A stretch of DNA of 64,000 nucleotides from Sphingobacteriales bacterium 44-61 (GTDB taxonomy: Bacteria; Bacteroidota; Bacteroidia; Chitinophagales; Chitinophagaceae), in assembly GCA_001898405.1 (NCBI GenBank), contig MKTW01000017.1:1-64000 (forward strand), read 5' to 3'. Position 1 is the first letter of the stretch. Every line of letters starts with the position of its first letter. A program made the translations under genes and the position numbers. Below, one piece after another: positions 26,994 through 35,504 of the stretch. The notes under the pieces are model-generated. The model was not told the DNA's origin, did not search any database, and saw only the letters and a program-made list of their open reading frames with translations.

Positions 26994-28231
26994 CTGTACC
27001 GAACAGTATCAAACGTGCGCTGAATTATAACGAGCAAAAGCTGAAAGAAGGTAAGGCGCAGTGCATCCATGCCCACAATTTTTTAAAGGAAGCCGAGCAG
27101 TTGAATTTCTATGAAAAGCTGCACCGATTTGAGCAGTTGATCGCCTTAAACAAAAGAGCCACCACCAATACCGTGCATATCTCATTAAACTTTGGACTGA
27201 ATGAAAAATTAGAAAAAGAGAAGCTGACAGAAATTTCCACAGTGTATATGCAAAAGATAGGTTTCGGGGAACAGCCTTATTTGGTCTATCAGCATTTAGA
27301 TGCCGGGCATCCGCACATACATATTGTAACTACTAATATCAAACAGGATGGTAAAAGAATTTCACTGCACAATCTTGGCCGCAATGAATCTTCCAAAGCA
27401 AGGGAAGAAATTGAAAGAGCCTATAAGTTAGTCCGGGCAAAAGATCAACAAAAGCAGGTTAATGAAATAAAGCCTATCAATGCACTACGCGTAAACTACG
27501 GGAAGTCTCCGACCAAAAGAGGTATTATCAACGTGCTGGATGCTGTATTGCCACACTATAAATATGCTTCACTGGCCGAACTAAACGCTGTTCTTCGTTT
27601 ATACAATTTGGTGGCCGACCGGGGTAAAGAAAATGGAATAATATTTAAAAACAACGGCCTTGTTTACCGGGTACTGGATGAAAAAGGAAACAAGATCGGC
27701 GTACCGATAAAGGCCAGCTCGATATACAGCAAGCCCACGCTTTCTTTTTTGGAAAAACGATTCAGGGAAAATGAAATGTTGAAACAAGAACACAAGAAGC
27801 ATTTAAAGACGGCCATTGACTGGATTTTAGTAAGGCCACCAAAGAATTTGTCCGCTTTCAAACAGGCATTGGAAAAAGAAAAGATCAGCCTTGTGATCCG
27901 GCAGAGTGACCAGGGTTTAGTGTATGGTTTAACTTATGTAGATCACAGCACAAAATGTGTTTTCAATGGCAGCGATATTGGAAAGCAATACAGTGCTAAA
28001 GGCATCCTGGAGAATTGTGGTATTGTGCAGTCCATACCGGAACAAGCAAAGGCCATAGAACATACACCAACGAGCCAAACAATAAAGCAGCAGCCGTCCC
28101 ATGAACCAACGCCATCTAAGCAACTGGATATAGGTAAAATAATAGAAGAAGTCATCAAGCCTACGGAGGAAATACACTACCTGCCTTATGAACTGAAAAA
28201 ACGTAGAAAGAAAAGGAAAAGAAATCAATAA
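26978..28231 (+). CDS. relaxase / mobilisation nuclease (element 1)
   Basis: A 417-residue relaxase. The probable nucleophile is Y17 in ALNYNEQK, and the metal-binding histidine triad is in YQHLDAGHPHIHIVTTN (H106, H111, H113, H115). A conserved stretch NLGRNESSKAREEIERAYKLVRA follows. The C-terminal third is variable and ends in a basic tail (ELKKRRKKRKRNQ). The enzyme nicks oriT, remains bound to the 5' end and leads the strand through a conjugation pore supplied by a helper element, since no pore genes are present here. Confidence 0.93.
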   Translation: MVAKITVPNSIKRALNYNEQKLKEGKAQCIHAHNFLKEAEQLNFYEKLHRFEQLIALNKRATTNTVHISLNFGLNEKLEKEKLTEISTVYMQKIGFGEQPYLVYQHLDAGHPHIHIVTTNIKQDGKRISLHNLGRNESSKAREEIERAYKLVRAKDQQKQVNEIKPINALRVNYGKSPTKRGIINVLDAVLPHYKYASLAELNAVLRLYNLVADRGKENGIIFKNNGLVYRVLDEKGNKIGVPIKASSIYSKPTLSFLEKRFRENEMLKQEHKKHLKTAIDWILVRPPKNLSAFKQALEKEKISLVIRQSDQGLVYGLTYVDHSTKCVFNGSDIGKQYSAKGILENCGIVQSIPEQAKAIEHTPTSQTIKQQPSHEPTPSKQLDIGKIIEEVIKPTEEIHYLPYELKKRRKKRKRNQ

Positions 28232-28248
28232 CCATTAAATGAAAAATG

Positions 28249-30231
28249 ATGCAAACAGGAGAGAATGAACAGGGGTTGAGGAAAATTTTAGACCTGACAA
28301 GGATGATCAGCATTGTGATAGTAGCGCTGCACTTTTATTATTACTGTTACGGCGCTTTCAGGCAATGGGAAATACGTTCAAACATTACAGACCGATTGCT
28401 ACAGAATATCTACAACACAGGTCTGTTCGGAAATTTTAATACATCTAAACTGATTGCCCTTGCCATGCTGGTTATATCACTACTCGGAGCAAGGGGAAGA
28501 AAGGATAATAAACTAAGCTATAAAACAGCATTGGCCTATATCATACCGGGGTTATTGCTTTATTTTATCAGCTTCCTGTTGCTGCATGTAAAATCAGACA
28601 TAGAAACGGTTGCCCTGGTTTATATAGGAACAACCATCACGGGATTTATATTGATACTGGCAGGCGGCACATTGCTTTCCAGGATTATCCGACTAAGATT
28701 AAATAACAGCGTCTTTAATTCCCTGAATGAAACCTTTCCGCAGGAAGAACGGTTATTGGAAAATGAATACTCGATTAACCTGCCTGCCCATTATAACCTG
28801 AAAGGGCGCATCCGTAAAAGCTGGATCAATATTATCAATCCCTTCCGGGGATTATTGGTAATGGGTTCACCGGGTAGCGGTAAGTCCTATTTTATCATTC
28901 AGCATATCATCACGCAGCACATTAAAAAAGGGTTCAGCGTATTTGTATATGACTTTAAGTTTGACGACCTCACTAAACATGCCTATAATCAATACCTGAA
29001 ATACCGGCATCTGTATGCTGTTAAGCCCACTTTTCACGTCATTGACTTTGATAAAATATTCAATCGGTGCAATCCCATTCACCCGGCAACAATGGCTGAT
29101 ATAACTGATGCTTCTGAATCTTCCCGGACTGTTATGTTGGGATTAAATAAAGAATGGATAAGAAAGCAGGGTGATTTTTTTGTGGAATCGCCCATCAATT
29201 TTCTTACAGCATTGATATGGTTTTTGTGTAATTACAAGAAGGGTAAATATTGTACCTTGGCCCATGTAATTGAACTGGCGCAGATAGATTACAGCAAACT
29301 GTTCTCGATCCTCCGGACAGATCCGCAGATAGATGTATTGATTAATCCTTTTGTAACGGCTTTTCTCAATGATGCAATGGAGCAGTTGGAAGGCCAGATT
29401 GCCAGCGCCAAGATTAGTTTAGCCAAGTTGGGTTCACCGCAACTATATTATGTTTTATCAGGCAATGATTTTACATTGGATATAAACAATCCCAATGCAC
29501 CGAAGATTGTCTGCATGGGGAACAATCCGCAGAAATCGGCTACTTATGGCGCTGTCATTTCACTTTATATTACGGCGCTTACAAGAATGATGAACCGGAA
29601 GAATTTGCACAAGAGCAGTTTGATCTTTGATGAATTTCCGACCATCTATTTTAACGGCATAGATAACCTGGTAGCAACTGCCCGGTCAAACAAAGTGGCT
29701 ACTACGTTAGCGGTACAAGATTCCAGCCAGTTAAAAATGCACTATGGGAAAGAACAGGCAGAAGTTATATTAAACATCGTAGGCAATGTAATCAGTGGCC
29801 AGGTGTCCGGCGAAACTTCCAAACAACTATCCGAACGATTCGGTAAAATCATGCAGGACAGGGAAAGCGTTTCCATCAACAGCCGGGACACCTCTATCAG
29901 CCATTCCAAGCAATTGGAATTAGCGATACCGCAATCCAAAATTTCTGCACTTTCTTCCGGTGAATTTGTGGGTATGGTAGCGGACAATCCTGATCAGAAA
30001 ATTGAATTGAAAACTTTCTGTGCGGAAATTCTCAACGATCACCAAGCCATTGCCAGGGAGCAGGTAGCCTATAAGAATTTGCCGGAAGCATCTGCGGTAA
30101 GCCAGAAAGACATACTGGAGAATTATTTAGCAATCAAAAAGGATGTTCAGACCATTGTGCAAACAGAAATGGAAAGGATGCTTGACACGCCGGAATTGAC
30201 GGATTTGCTAATTAGGAAGGAAAGTTCTTAG
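28249..30231 (+). CDS. VirD4/TraG-like coupling protein of mobilisable element 1
   Basis: A 660-residue inner-membrane ATPase. There are four N-terminal membrane segments (about residues 20-38, 68-82, 95-115 and 120-142), then the P-loop GSPGSGKS near 207-214 and Walker B in SSLIFDEFPT, with the TraG/TraM family block LVATARSNKVATTLAVQDSSQL. Coupling proteins link the relaxase-DNA complex to the type IV secretion pore. The second of two adjacent ATGs is chosen because element 2 starts at the equivalent Met. It is 17 bases from the relaxase gene. The cargo block begins directly downstream. Confidence 0.92.
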   Translation: MQTGENEQGLRKILDLTRMISIVIVALHFYYYCYGAFRQWEIRSNITDRLLQNIYNTGLFGNFNTSKLIALAMLVISLLGARGRKDNKLSYKTALAYIIPGLLLYFISFLLLHVKSDIETVALVYIGTTITGFILILAGGTLLSRIIRLRLNNSVFNSLNETFPQEERLLENEYSINLPAHYNLKGRIRKSWINIINPFRGLLVMGSPGSGKSYFIIQHIITQHIKKGFSVFVYDFKFDDLTKHAYNQYLKYRHLYAVKPTFHVIDFDKIFNRCNPIHPATMADITDASESSRTVMLGLNKEWIRKQGDFFVESPINFLTALIWFLCNYKKGKYCTLAHVIELAQIDYSKLFSILRTDPQIDVLINPFVTAFLNDAMEQLEGQIASAKISLAKLGSPQLYYVLSGNDFTLDINNPNAPKIVCMGNNPQKSATYGAVISLYITALTRMMNRKNLHKSSLIFDEFPTIYFNGIDNLVATARSNKVATTLAVQDSSQLKMHYGKEQAEVILNIVGNVISGQVSGETSKQLSERFGKIMQDRESVSINSRDTSISHSKQLELAIPQSKISALSSGEFVGMVADNPDQKIELKTFCAEILNDHQAIAREQVAYKNLPEASAVSQKDILENYLAIKKDVQTIVQTEMERMLDTPELTDLLIRKESS

Positions 30232-30433
30232 CTGATTCTCATTCAACTGGCAAAGTGTTCGTTGTGCGTGATTTACCTTAATAATTTGTACAGATTCTTC
30301 CCAAAATGTCTATGTAACTTGCTTTCATAATAAAGGCATATTCTTTCAATGCCCTAATTGGCTGAAAATCAATCCCGATTGAGGTTTGTAACCTCATTTC
30401 ATAATATAGAAGTAAAGGCACTAATAGGCAAAC

Positions 30434-31045
30434 ATGACATATTTAGAACTTATAAAACTGATTGATGCGAAAGACCGGCGTGGCTGGGAAAATCTGTATT
30501 TGCAATATGGCAAAAAGTTTTATGGATTTGCTATAACAAAATGGTCGTTTAATGAAGACGAGGCTTGGAATATCGTTTACCAGACTTTAGAAACTATTAT
30601 CATTAAAATTGGTGATTACAGAATAGAATCACAGGAGCATTTTGACAATTTAGTTTTTAAAATATTCACAAATTTTCTGAGACAAGAATATCGAAGGCTG
30701 AAAAAAATATCCGAAGATTTTCAAATTCTATCTTATGCAGAAATGGAAATTGCTATTGAAGATGAAGTAGAAAAAAAGATTACCGGCGAAAATCTGAAGA
30801 TACCCTTCGATAAGGAATTTTTTAGAGAATATTTTGAAACAGAGGAAACTGAAAGTCCAAAGATTACAGAGTTAAAAAAGGCGCTGAATAAGCTTGATCC
30901 TTTTGAAAAAGATTTGCTTTTACTTAAAGCCAATAATTTCTCATACGATGAGATAGCAAAAATGCTAAAGGTGGATAACAATCAATTAAAAGTAAAGCAT
31001 CATAGGGCCAAAAACAAACTAATTAAACTATTGCAAACAATATAA
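30434..31045 (+). CDS. ECF-like sigma-70 factor heading the Argonaute cassette
   Basis: A 203-residue sigma-70 family protein. Region 2 (about 17-90) contains WENLYLQYGKKFYGFAI and FKIFTNFLRQEYRRLK; region 4 (about 145-197) is LNKLDPFEKDLLLLKANNFSYDEIAKMLKVDNN. There is no FecR or SusC partner. It is followed after 11 bases by an unknown 203-residue gene and then the nuclease and Argonaute genes, so it most likely controls the cassette itself. The AT-rich base composition differs from that of the adjoining mobilisation genes, a sign of separate transfer. Confidence 0.82.
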   Translation: MTYLELIKLIDAKDRRGWENLYLQYGKKFYGFAITKWSFNEDEAWNIVYQTLETIIIKIGDYRIESQEHFDNLVFKIFTNFLRQEYRRLKKISEDFQILSYAEMEIAIEDEVEKKITGENLKIPFDKEFFREYFETEETESPKITELKKALNKLDPFEKDLLLLKANNFSYDEIAKMLKVDNNQLKVKHHRAKNKLIKLLQTI

Positions 31046-31056
31046 ATAACAATACA

Positions 31057-31668
31057 ATGTCAAATAAAAATATAAAAATAGATGCAATAGACGAAGCTTT
31101 AAAATTTGCTTATCTAAATGCAGATACTGATCAAACTAATACTATTAATCCTTCCGATCAAATAAGCTATATAATCAATGCCGCTTATCCTGTTCAACTT
31201 TCGGATGAATTATCAACTAAAATGATTGATAAGCTGTACGAAAAATTAGCTGTTGATTCGTTAGGCATATTACTCACAAATGCTATTAAAGATGGCGGTA
31301 CAAAAGTGGAAGATTTGGCTACAGAAGTAAGCTTGCCAGCTATAACAATTGAGCAATTAAAAGAAGATGCAATACTCGCAAATAGTATTCCGGTTATTTC
31401 ATTTAGAAACCTTGTGAAAAAGTTACAAATTCCTTTTGGTAAAGTAGAACAGGCAATTAACAAAACATTTCACATGTTGAAAAATGAAGCGGCTTTTTCT
31501 CCTGCTGCAATTAGCTCTTTACAGCTTTCTTACAGGAGAAGAAATACAAAAACTGCTTCCTCTCTTAATACGAAGGCAAGTAAATCTGAAAGGCAATATT
31601 TGTTTCAAAACGAAGAGGCTTTGAATAAGTATTTGAAAAGGTTGGGTGAATTATATGAAAGCAAATAA
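31057..31668 (+). CDS. unknown helical protein of the Argonaute cassette
   Basis: A 203-residue soluble helical protein with no domain I can name. It has an N-terminal disordered part, a core (LSTKMIDKLYEKLAVDSLGILL...ISFRNLVKKLQIPFGKVEQAINKTFHML) whose last helices resemble a DNA-binding helix-turn-helix, and a basic Ser/Thr-rich C-terminal part (YRRRNTKTASSLNTKASKS). It lies between a sigma factor and the effector genes, two bases from the latter, which suggests an anti-sigma or repressor-type role. This is inference from position only. Confidence 0.65.
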   Translation: MSNKNIKIDAIDEALKFAYLNADTDQTNTINPSDQISYIINAAYPVQLSDELSTKMIDKLYEKLAVDSLGILLTNAIKDGGTKVEDLATEVSLPAITIEQLKEDAILANSIPVISFRNLVKKLQIPFGKVEQAINKTFHMLKNEAAFSPAAISSLQLSYRRRNTKTASSLNTKASKSERQYLFQNEEALNKYLKRLGELYESK

Positions 31669-31670
31669 CA

Positions 31671-32696
31671 ATGAGTAACAAATTAGAATGGTCTTTTTCT
31701 GCTTTAACTACCTTGAGAAAGTGTAACAGGATGTATTATTTTCAATACCTGGCACCTACTCATCATTTTAAGAATCCACTTCGCAGGAAAGCTTTTGAAT
31801 TAAAAAAATCAAAAAACCTGCTGATGTGGAGAGGGTCAGTAGTGGATAAGATAATGGAGAATGAAATAATGCCGAAAATAAAGGATCGGCAACCCCTGGA
31901 TTTTAATAGCATTGCTGACAATGCAGTTGCACTTGCAAAAAGGCAATTTCAATTTTCAGAACAACAACTTTATAAAATAAAAGAAAACTCTGAATCGAAA
32001 ATTGGTGCTGATTATTGCATTCTGGACATACACGATGCTAACGTTCCTTATACAGAAGAAGCATTATTACAAGTGTATTCATCTATTCGGGACATAATAA
32101 TGGGAATACCTTCTATTGTTATGCCTGATGGCAAAATGCTTTTGCTTGAATTTTTATCAAAAGCCTCTTTCATTGTACCAAACTTGAGATACTGGAGTTT
32201 TGAGTTCGAAAACATTAGGATCAGTCCGCAACTTGACTTATTTATGTTCGTAGATAATAAAGCAATCGTTTTAGACTGGAAGGTTTCGGAAAGTGCATTG
32301 AGTGATTACTCCAGGCAATTAATAATCGGTGGCATAACGGTATTTGACACTTACAGAAAGAAAGCACTTCAAAATACGGGAAGAAGACTTGGCTTTGACG
32401 ACATAAGGCTAATAGAAGTAAACCTTTTTAAAAAAGAGACTAAGGAGCATGCGTTTAATCGAAAAGCTGTAGATGAATGTATTGATTATATCTATTTGAA
32501 TAGTGAAGATGTGGAAAGGCTCACGGAAGGGAAGTCTTTTGAGGACTTAAATATTGAGGAGTTTCCAATTACAGATAAGGAAAGTACCTGTGTGTTTTGC
32601 AAATTCCGGCCACTTTGTAAAAATATTTTATTAAGTAATAACAAATACGATGAGAAGGCATACAACGACGCTCTTCCGGCTAAACAACTTGCATAA
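31671..32696 (+). CDS. Cas4/RecB-like PD-(D/E)XK nuclease with Fe-S cysteine set, Argonaute partner
   Basis: A 341-residue nuclease of the RecB/Cas4 group. The catalytic core reads D189 (SPQLDLF), D202 and K204 (VLDWKVSE), followed by Q216 (SRQL). Four cysteines are placed as in Cas4 and AddB iron-sulphur nucleases: C18 near the N-terminus (TLRKCNRMYYF) and C307, C310 and C316 near the C-terminus (CVFCKFRPLC). These enzymes are ssDNA exonucleases or end-processing nucleases. The last 47 bases overlap the Argonaute gene in another frame, so the two products are probably made at a fixed ratio. It may generate guides or destroy targets. Confidence 0.85.
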   Translation: MSNKLEWSFSALTTLRKCNRMYYFQYLAPTHHFKNPLRRKAFELKKSKNLLMWRGSVVDKIMENEIMPKIKDRQPLDFNSIADNAVALAKRQFQFSEQQLYKIKENSESKIGADYCILDIHDANVPYTEEALLQVYSSIRDIIMGIPSIVMPDGKMLLLEFLSKASFIVPNLRYWSFEFENIRISPQLDLFMFVDNKAIVLDWKVSESALSDYSRQLIIGGITVFDTYRKKALQNTGRRLGFDDIRLIEVNLFKKETKEHAFNRKAVDECIDYIYLNSEDVERLTEGKSFEDLNIEEFPITDKESTCVFCKFRPLCKNILLSNNKYDEKAYNDALPAKQLA

Positions 32697-35046
32697 TTTG
32701 AAATTTCCTTTCAAATTAATGCAATTGGATTTGCAGGAAATTGAAAATGACCCTGCATTAAATAACCGTAATATCCAAAAGGTTTTAATGCGGATAGCTT
32801 CTGAGACTTCAGGGCCCGTCGCACTGTTTTTTAAAGACGGTAAACGATTTATTGCAGTTCGGGCAGATATATCAAAGAGCAACATTGAAATCAACTTAGC
32901 GCCAATGATCGCCAAAGCCACTTTGATGGATCAAAGGCATGAATTGAATTTTGATAGCATTACAGCCGAAAACAAAGAATTAGCAATTCGATTTTTGGAA
33001 TTTGCCATCAAAGAACATTTAGGCAATCACCCAAAACTTTGGCGATATAACAGTAATCAGTATTTTCTTCGAAAACCGATTTTTAACGAGCCTCATTCGG
33101 TAATAGATGTTTATAGTGGATTTAATTTTAAGTTGATTCCTCATCCGGATGGTCATTTTTATATATCGCTTGACTTGTCTTATAAATATACTGATAAGAA
33201 ATTTCTTCATGAATATCTTGAAGGAGAGGATCTGGAGATCATGAAGAAAAGATTAAAGGGCAGAAAATGCTTATACTTTGGGGGTGATAGCTGGTACCAG
33301 GTGCAGGTTGCAAGTTTTGGTAAGAGTATAAAAGAGCAAGATTTTACATTTAATGGCAAAAAACATTTCGTGTATGATTGGGCGCTCAACAATACCAAGT
33401 CCGAGACTTTTAATATGAGAAAGCATTTGTTTCCTGAAACTGCTTCTTTACTTTTTAATTATCCCGGAAATACAACAAAGTATTTTCATGGAGCAGCTTG
33501 CCTGGCAAAACTGCTGTACACAACATCTGATGAGTTTATTAGCGGAATGCATTCTAAAACCATTCAAAACCCCGGCAATAGGTTTCATTACCTAAAATCC
33601 TTCATCAAGTACAATTTTAATAATATCAGCTTTAATGGCGTTCAATTGCAAATAAACCAGCATCCACTAAGCGAAAATCTTAAAATATTCCCACTGCCGG
33701 GGCTAAAGTTCCACAATGGCATAGAAATGAAACAACAGGTGTTTGATGGAAAGTATGAAAGGATGATTGAAGATTTTGGTAAGTATCGGCGGGTAAACAT
33801 TATGAAAAATGGAATACTTAATCAAACTCAATTCAATCCTCAATATCTGTTAGTGCCAGATTCATTGGATTTCACTTTAGCCAAAGCAATAGCAGCCACA
33901 TTCAGCAGTGATATAAAGGTGTTTGCGCCAAAGTTTGAAAGCTTCACTTTAGTGATGTATAAGGATCTGAAATCAACCAGTGCCTACAGGCAGTTTAACG
34001 AAATAAAACAGGCTCTTGAAAAAGCTGGCGCTACGCATGGGAATGCTTTATTTCTGTTGCCCGATGCTGAAGAAGATGCAACTTATTATATCAAAAACCT
34101 GCATGATTGTGTAAAAAAGAATTTTTATAAAAGCATCAAATTTCAATGTGCTTCTGCCAAAAAAGTAGCTTCGTTCTTTATTGGCTTTAAAGATAGAACT
34201 GAAGGGTATAATTTCAGGTTAAAACAGGAGTTATTAAGAAACTACCGTTCTTATGTAAGCAATCTGTTTTTTGAATACCTGATTGTAAACCAAAAATGGC
34301 CGTACGCTCTCTCAAACTCTTTGAATCATGATATTTATATAGGACTGGATGTTCATGACCATTATGCTGGATTCCTCTTTTTTTATCGGAATGGAGAAAA
34401 GATTGTTTTTGATTTTGCCGAAGTCACAAACAGAACAGGTACATTCCGAAACGAAAAAATAACATCCAAAGTAATCGTAGAAAAAGTGCTTGAAAATCTA
34501 AGAAGGCATATTCCTCAACATGCCAAAAACCCGAATAGCATTATTTTGTTGAGAGATGGGAGAAGTTTTGGAGAGGAATCAAAAGCAATGAAGGTAATAA
34601 TCGAGGAACTTTCAAAAGAGGGTGTAATAAATAAAGATGTAACAAAATGGGCGATTGTTGATATTCATAAAAATACGGCTATCCCTTATAGAGTAGCATT
34701 GGAGAAGGTTGAAGCAAATGGCTTTAAGAATCTTTCCAATCCGATTTCAGGAACTTATAAAATATTCGATGAGACTACTGGGTTTTTGTTTACTACAGGG
34801 TATCCTTTTAAAATTCCTGGAACAGTACAACCTATTCATGTTTCGTTGATAGACGGCAATATACCTCTGGAAGGTATTATGCAGGATATATTTCATCAGT
34901 GCATTTTGGCCTTTTCGGCACCAGATAAAGGAAGTTCGCTGCCAGTTGTCTTAAAACTGATTGACACAATGATACGATCATTTGCACACCAGGTAACAGA
35001 AAAGGTGTTGGAAGATCAGGAGGAAATGATTTCATCATTTAATTAA
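32650..35046 (+). CDS. long prokaryotic Argonaute with intact DEDD catalytic tetrad
   Basis: A 798-residue protein. The N-terminal domain starts with the Argonaute-type strand TTTLFRLNNLHNLKFPFKLMQLDL, which supports the early start despite the 47-base overlap with the nuclease gene. The MID domain (about 420-540) has YYIKNLHDC (Y480, K482) and Q499 for the guide 5' phosphate. The PIWI domain has D567 (YIGLDVHD), a candidate glutamate finger E602 (FRNEKI), D636 (LLRDGRS) and D772 (LKLIDTM), so slicing activity is expected. Long catalytic pAgos cleave DNA or RNA under guide control and can defend against plasmids and phages. The PAZ region between is not clearly readable. Confidence 0.88.
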   Translation: MRRHTTTLFRLNNLHNLKFPFKLMQLDLQEIENDPALNNRNIQKVLMRIASETSGPVALFFKDGKRFIAVRADISKSNIEINLAPMIAKATLMDQRHELNFDSITAENKELAIRFLEFAIKEHLGNHPKLWRYNSNQYFLRKPIFNEPHSVIDVYSGFNFKLIPHPDGHFYISLDLSYKYTDKKFLHEYLEGEDLEIMKKRLKGRKCLYFGGDSWYQVQVASFGKSIKEQDFTFNGKKHFVYDWALNNTKSETFNMRKHLFPETASLLFNYPGNTTKYFHGAACLAKLLYTTSDEFISGMHSKTIQNPGNRFHYLKSFIKYNFNNISFNGVQLQINQHPLSENLKIFPLPGLKFHNGIEMKQQVFDGKYERMIEDFGKYRRVNIMKNGILNQTQFNPQYLLVPDSLDFTLAKAIAATFSSDIKVFAPKFESFTLVMYKDLKSTSAYRQFNEIKQALEKAGATHGNALFLLPDAEEDATYYIKNLHDCVKKNFYKSIKFQCASAKKVASFFIGFKDRTEGYNFRLKQELLRNYRSYVSNLFFEYLIVNQKWPYALSNSLNHDIYIGLDVHDHYAGFLFFYRNGEKIVFDFAEVTNRTGTFRNEKITSKVIVEKVLENLRRHIPQHAKNPNSIILLRDGRSFGEESKAMKVIIEELSKEGVINKDVTKWAIVDIHKNTAIPYRVALEKVEANGFKNLSNPISGTYKIFDETTGFLFTTGYPFKIPGTVQPIHVSLIDGNIPLEGIMQDIFHQCILAFSAPDKGSSLPVVLKLIDTMIRSFAHQVTEKVLEDQEEMISSFN

Positions 35047-35060
35047 TTAAATTATTTGTT

Positions 35061-35504
35061 ATGAGCGAAATGACATTAATAACAAAGCGGTATGACGATA
35101 TTGTGGGCTTTACATCCAAGGTTAATAAATCTGTAATCGTTTTCAAAAAAAAGGCCCTATTAGCCGATGCAACAAATAAAACAAAATATCCAAACCTTGA
35201 GATAAGTGAAGATGAGCTTAAATGCGCCAAAGAAGATCTACTGCAATCTCTTTCTGACCTGGAAGCCCTGGCCTCCAATACCGAATACAATAGCAAACTT
35301 TCGGGTTTAGCTGAAAGTTCTGCCTTGCAAAAGCTGATACTTAGAAGTGATACAGACAGAAAAGAGATTGAGCAGATTGTTCATAGTCTTAAAGAAAATA
35401 CGCCCTTGTCAAAGGCCCAGTTCATAATGCTTGATAAGATTATTGCTATCCTTGATAGCGAAAGAAACCTTTTGTTTAGAAAACTTAGAACTGCCAGGGG
35501 ATGA
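35061..35504 (+). CDS. small coiled-coil protein of the Argonaute cassette
   Basis: A 147-residue, mostly helical acidic protein (EDELKCAKEDLLQSLSDLEALA and SDTDRKEIEQIVHSLKENTP) without a recognised domain. It follows the Argonaute gene after 14 bases and overlaps the metallopeptidase gene by four bases (ATGA), so it belongs to the same transcript. It could be a protein-protein adaptor or the protease substrate; neither can be decided from sequence. Confidence 0.65.
   Translation: MSEMTLITKRYDDIVGFTSKVNKSVIVFKKKALLADATNKTKYPNLEISEDELKCAKEDLLQSLSDLEALASNTEYNSKLSGLAESSALQKLILRSDTDRKEIEQIVHSLKENTPLSKAQFIMLDKIIAILDSERNLLFRKLRTARG

Noticed and set aside
32650-35046. PIWI-RE family as identity of the Argonaute
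   Set aside because: No DinG-type helicase partner, and the PIWI domain has the standard DEDD residues; a long pAgo fits better.
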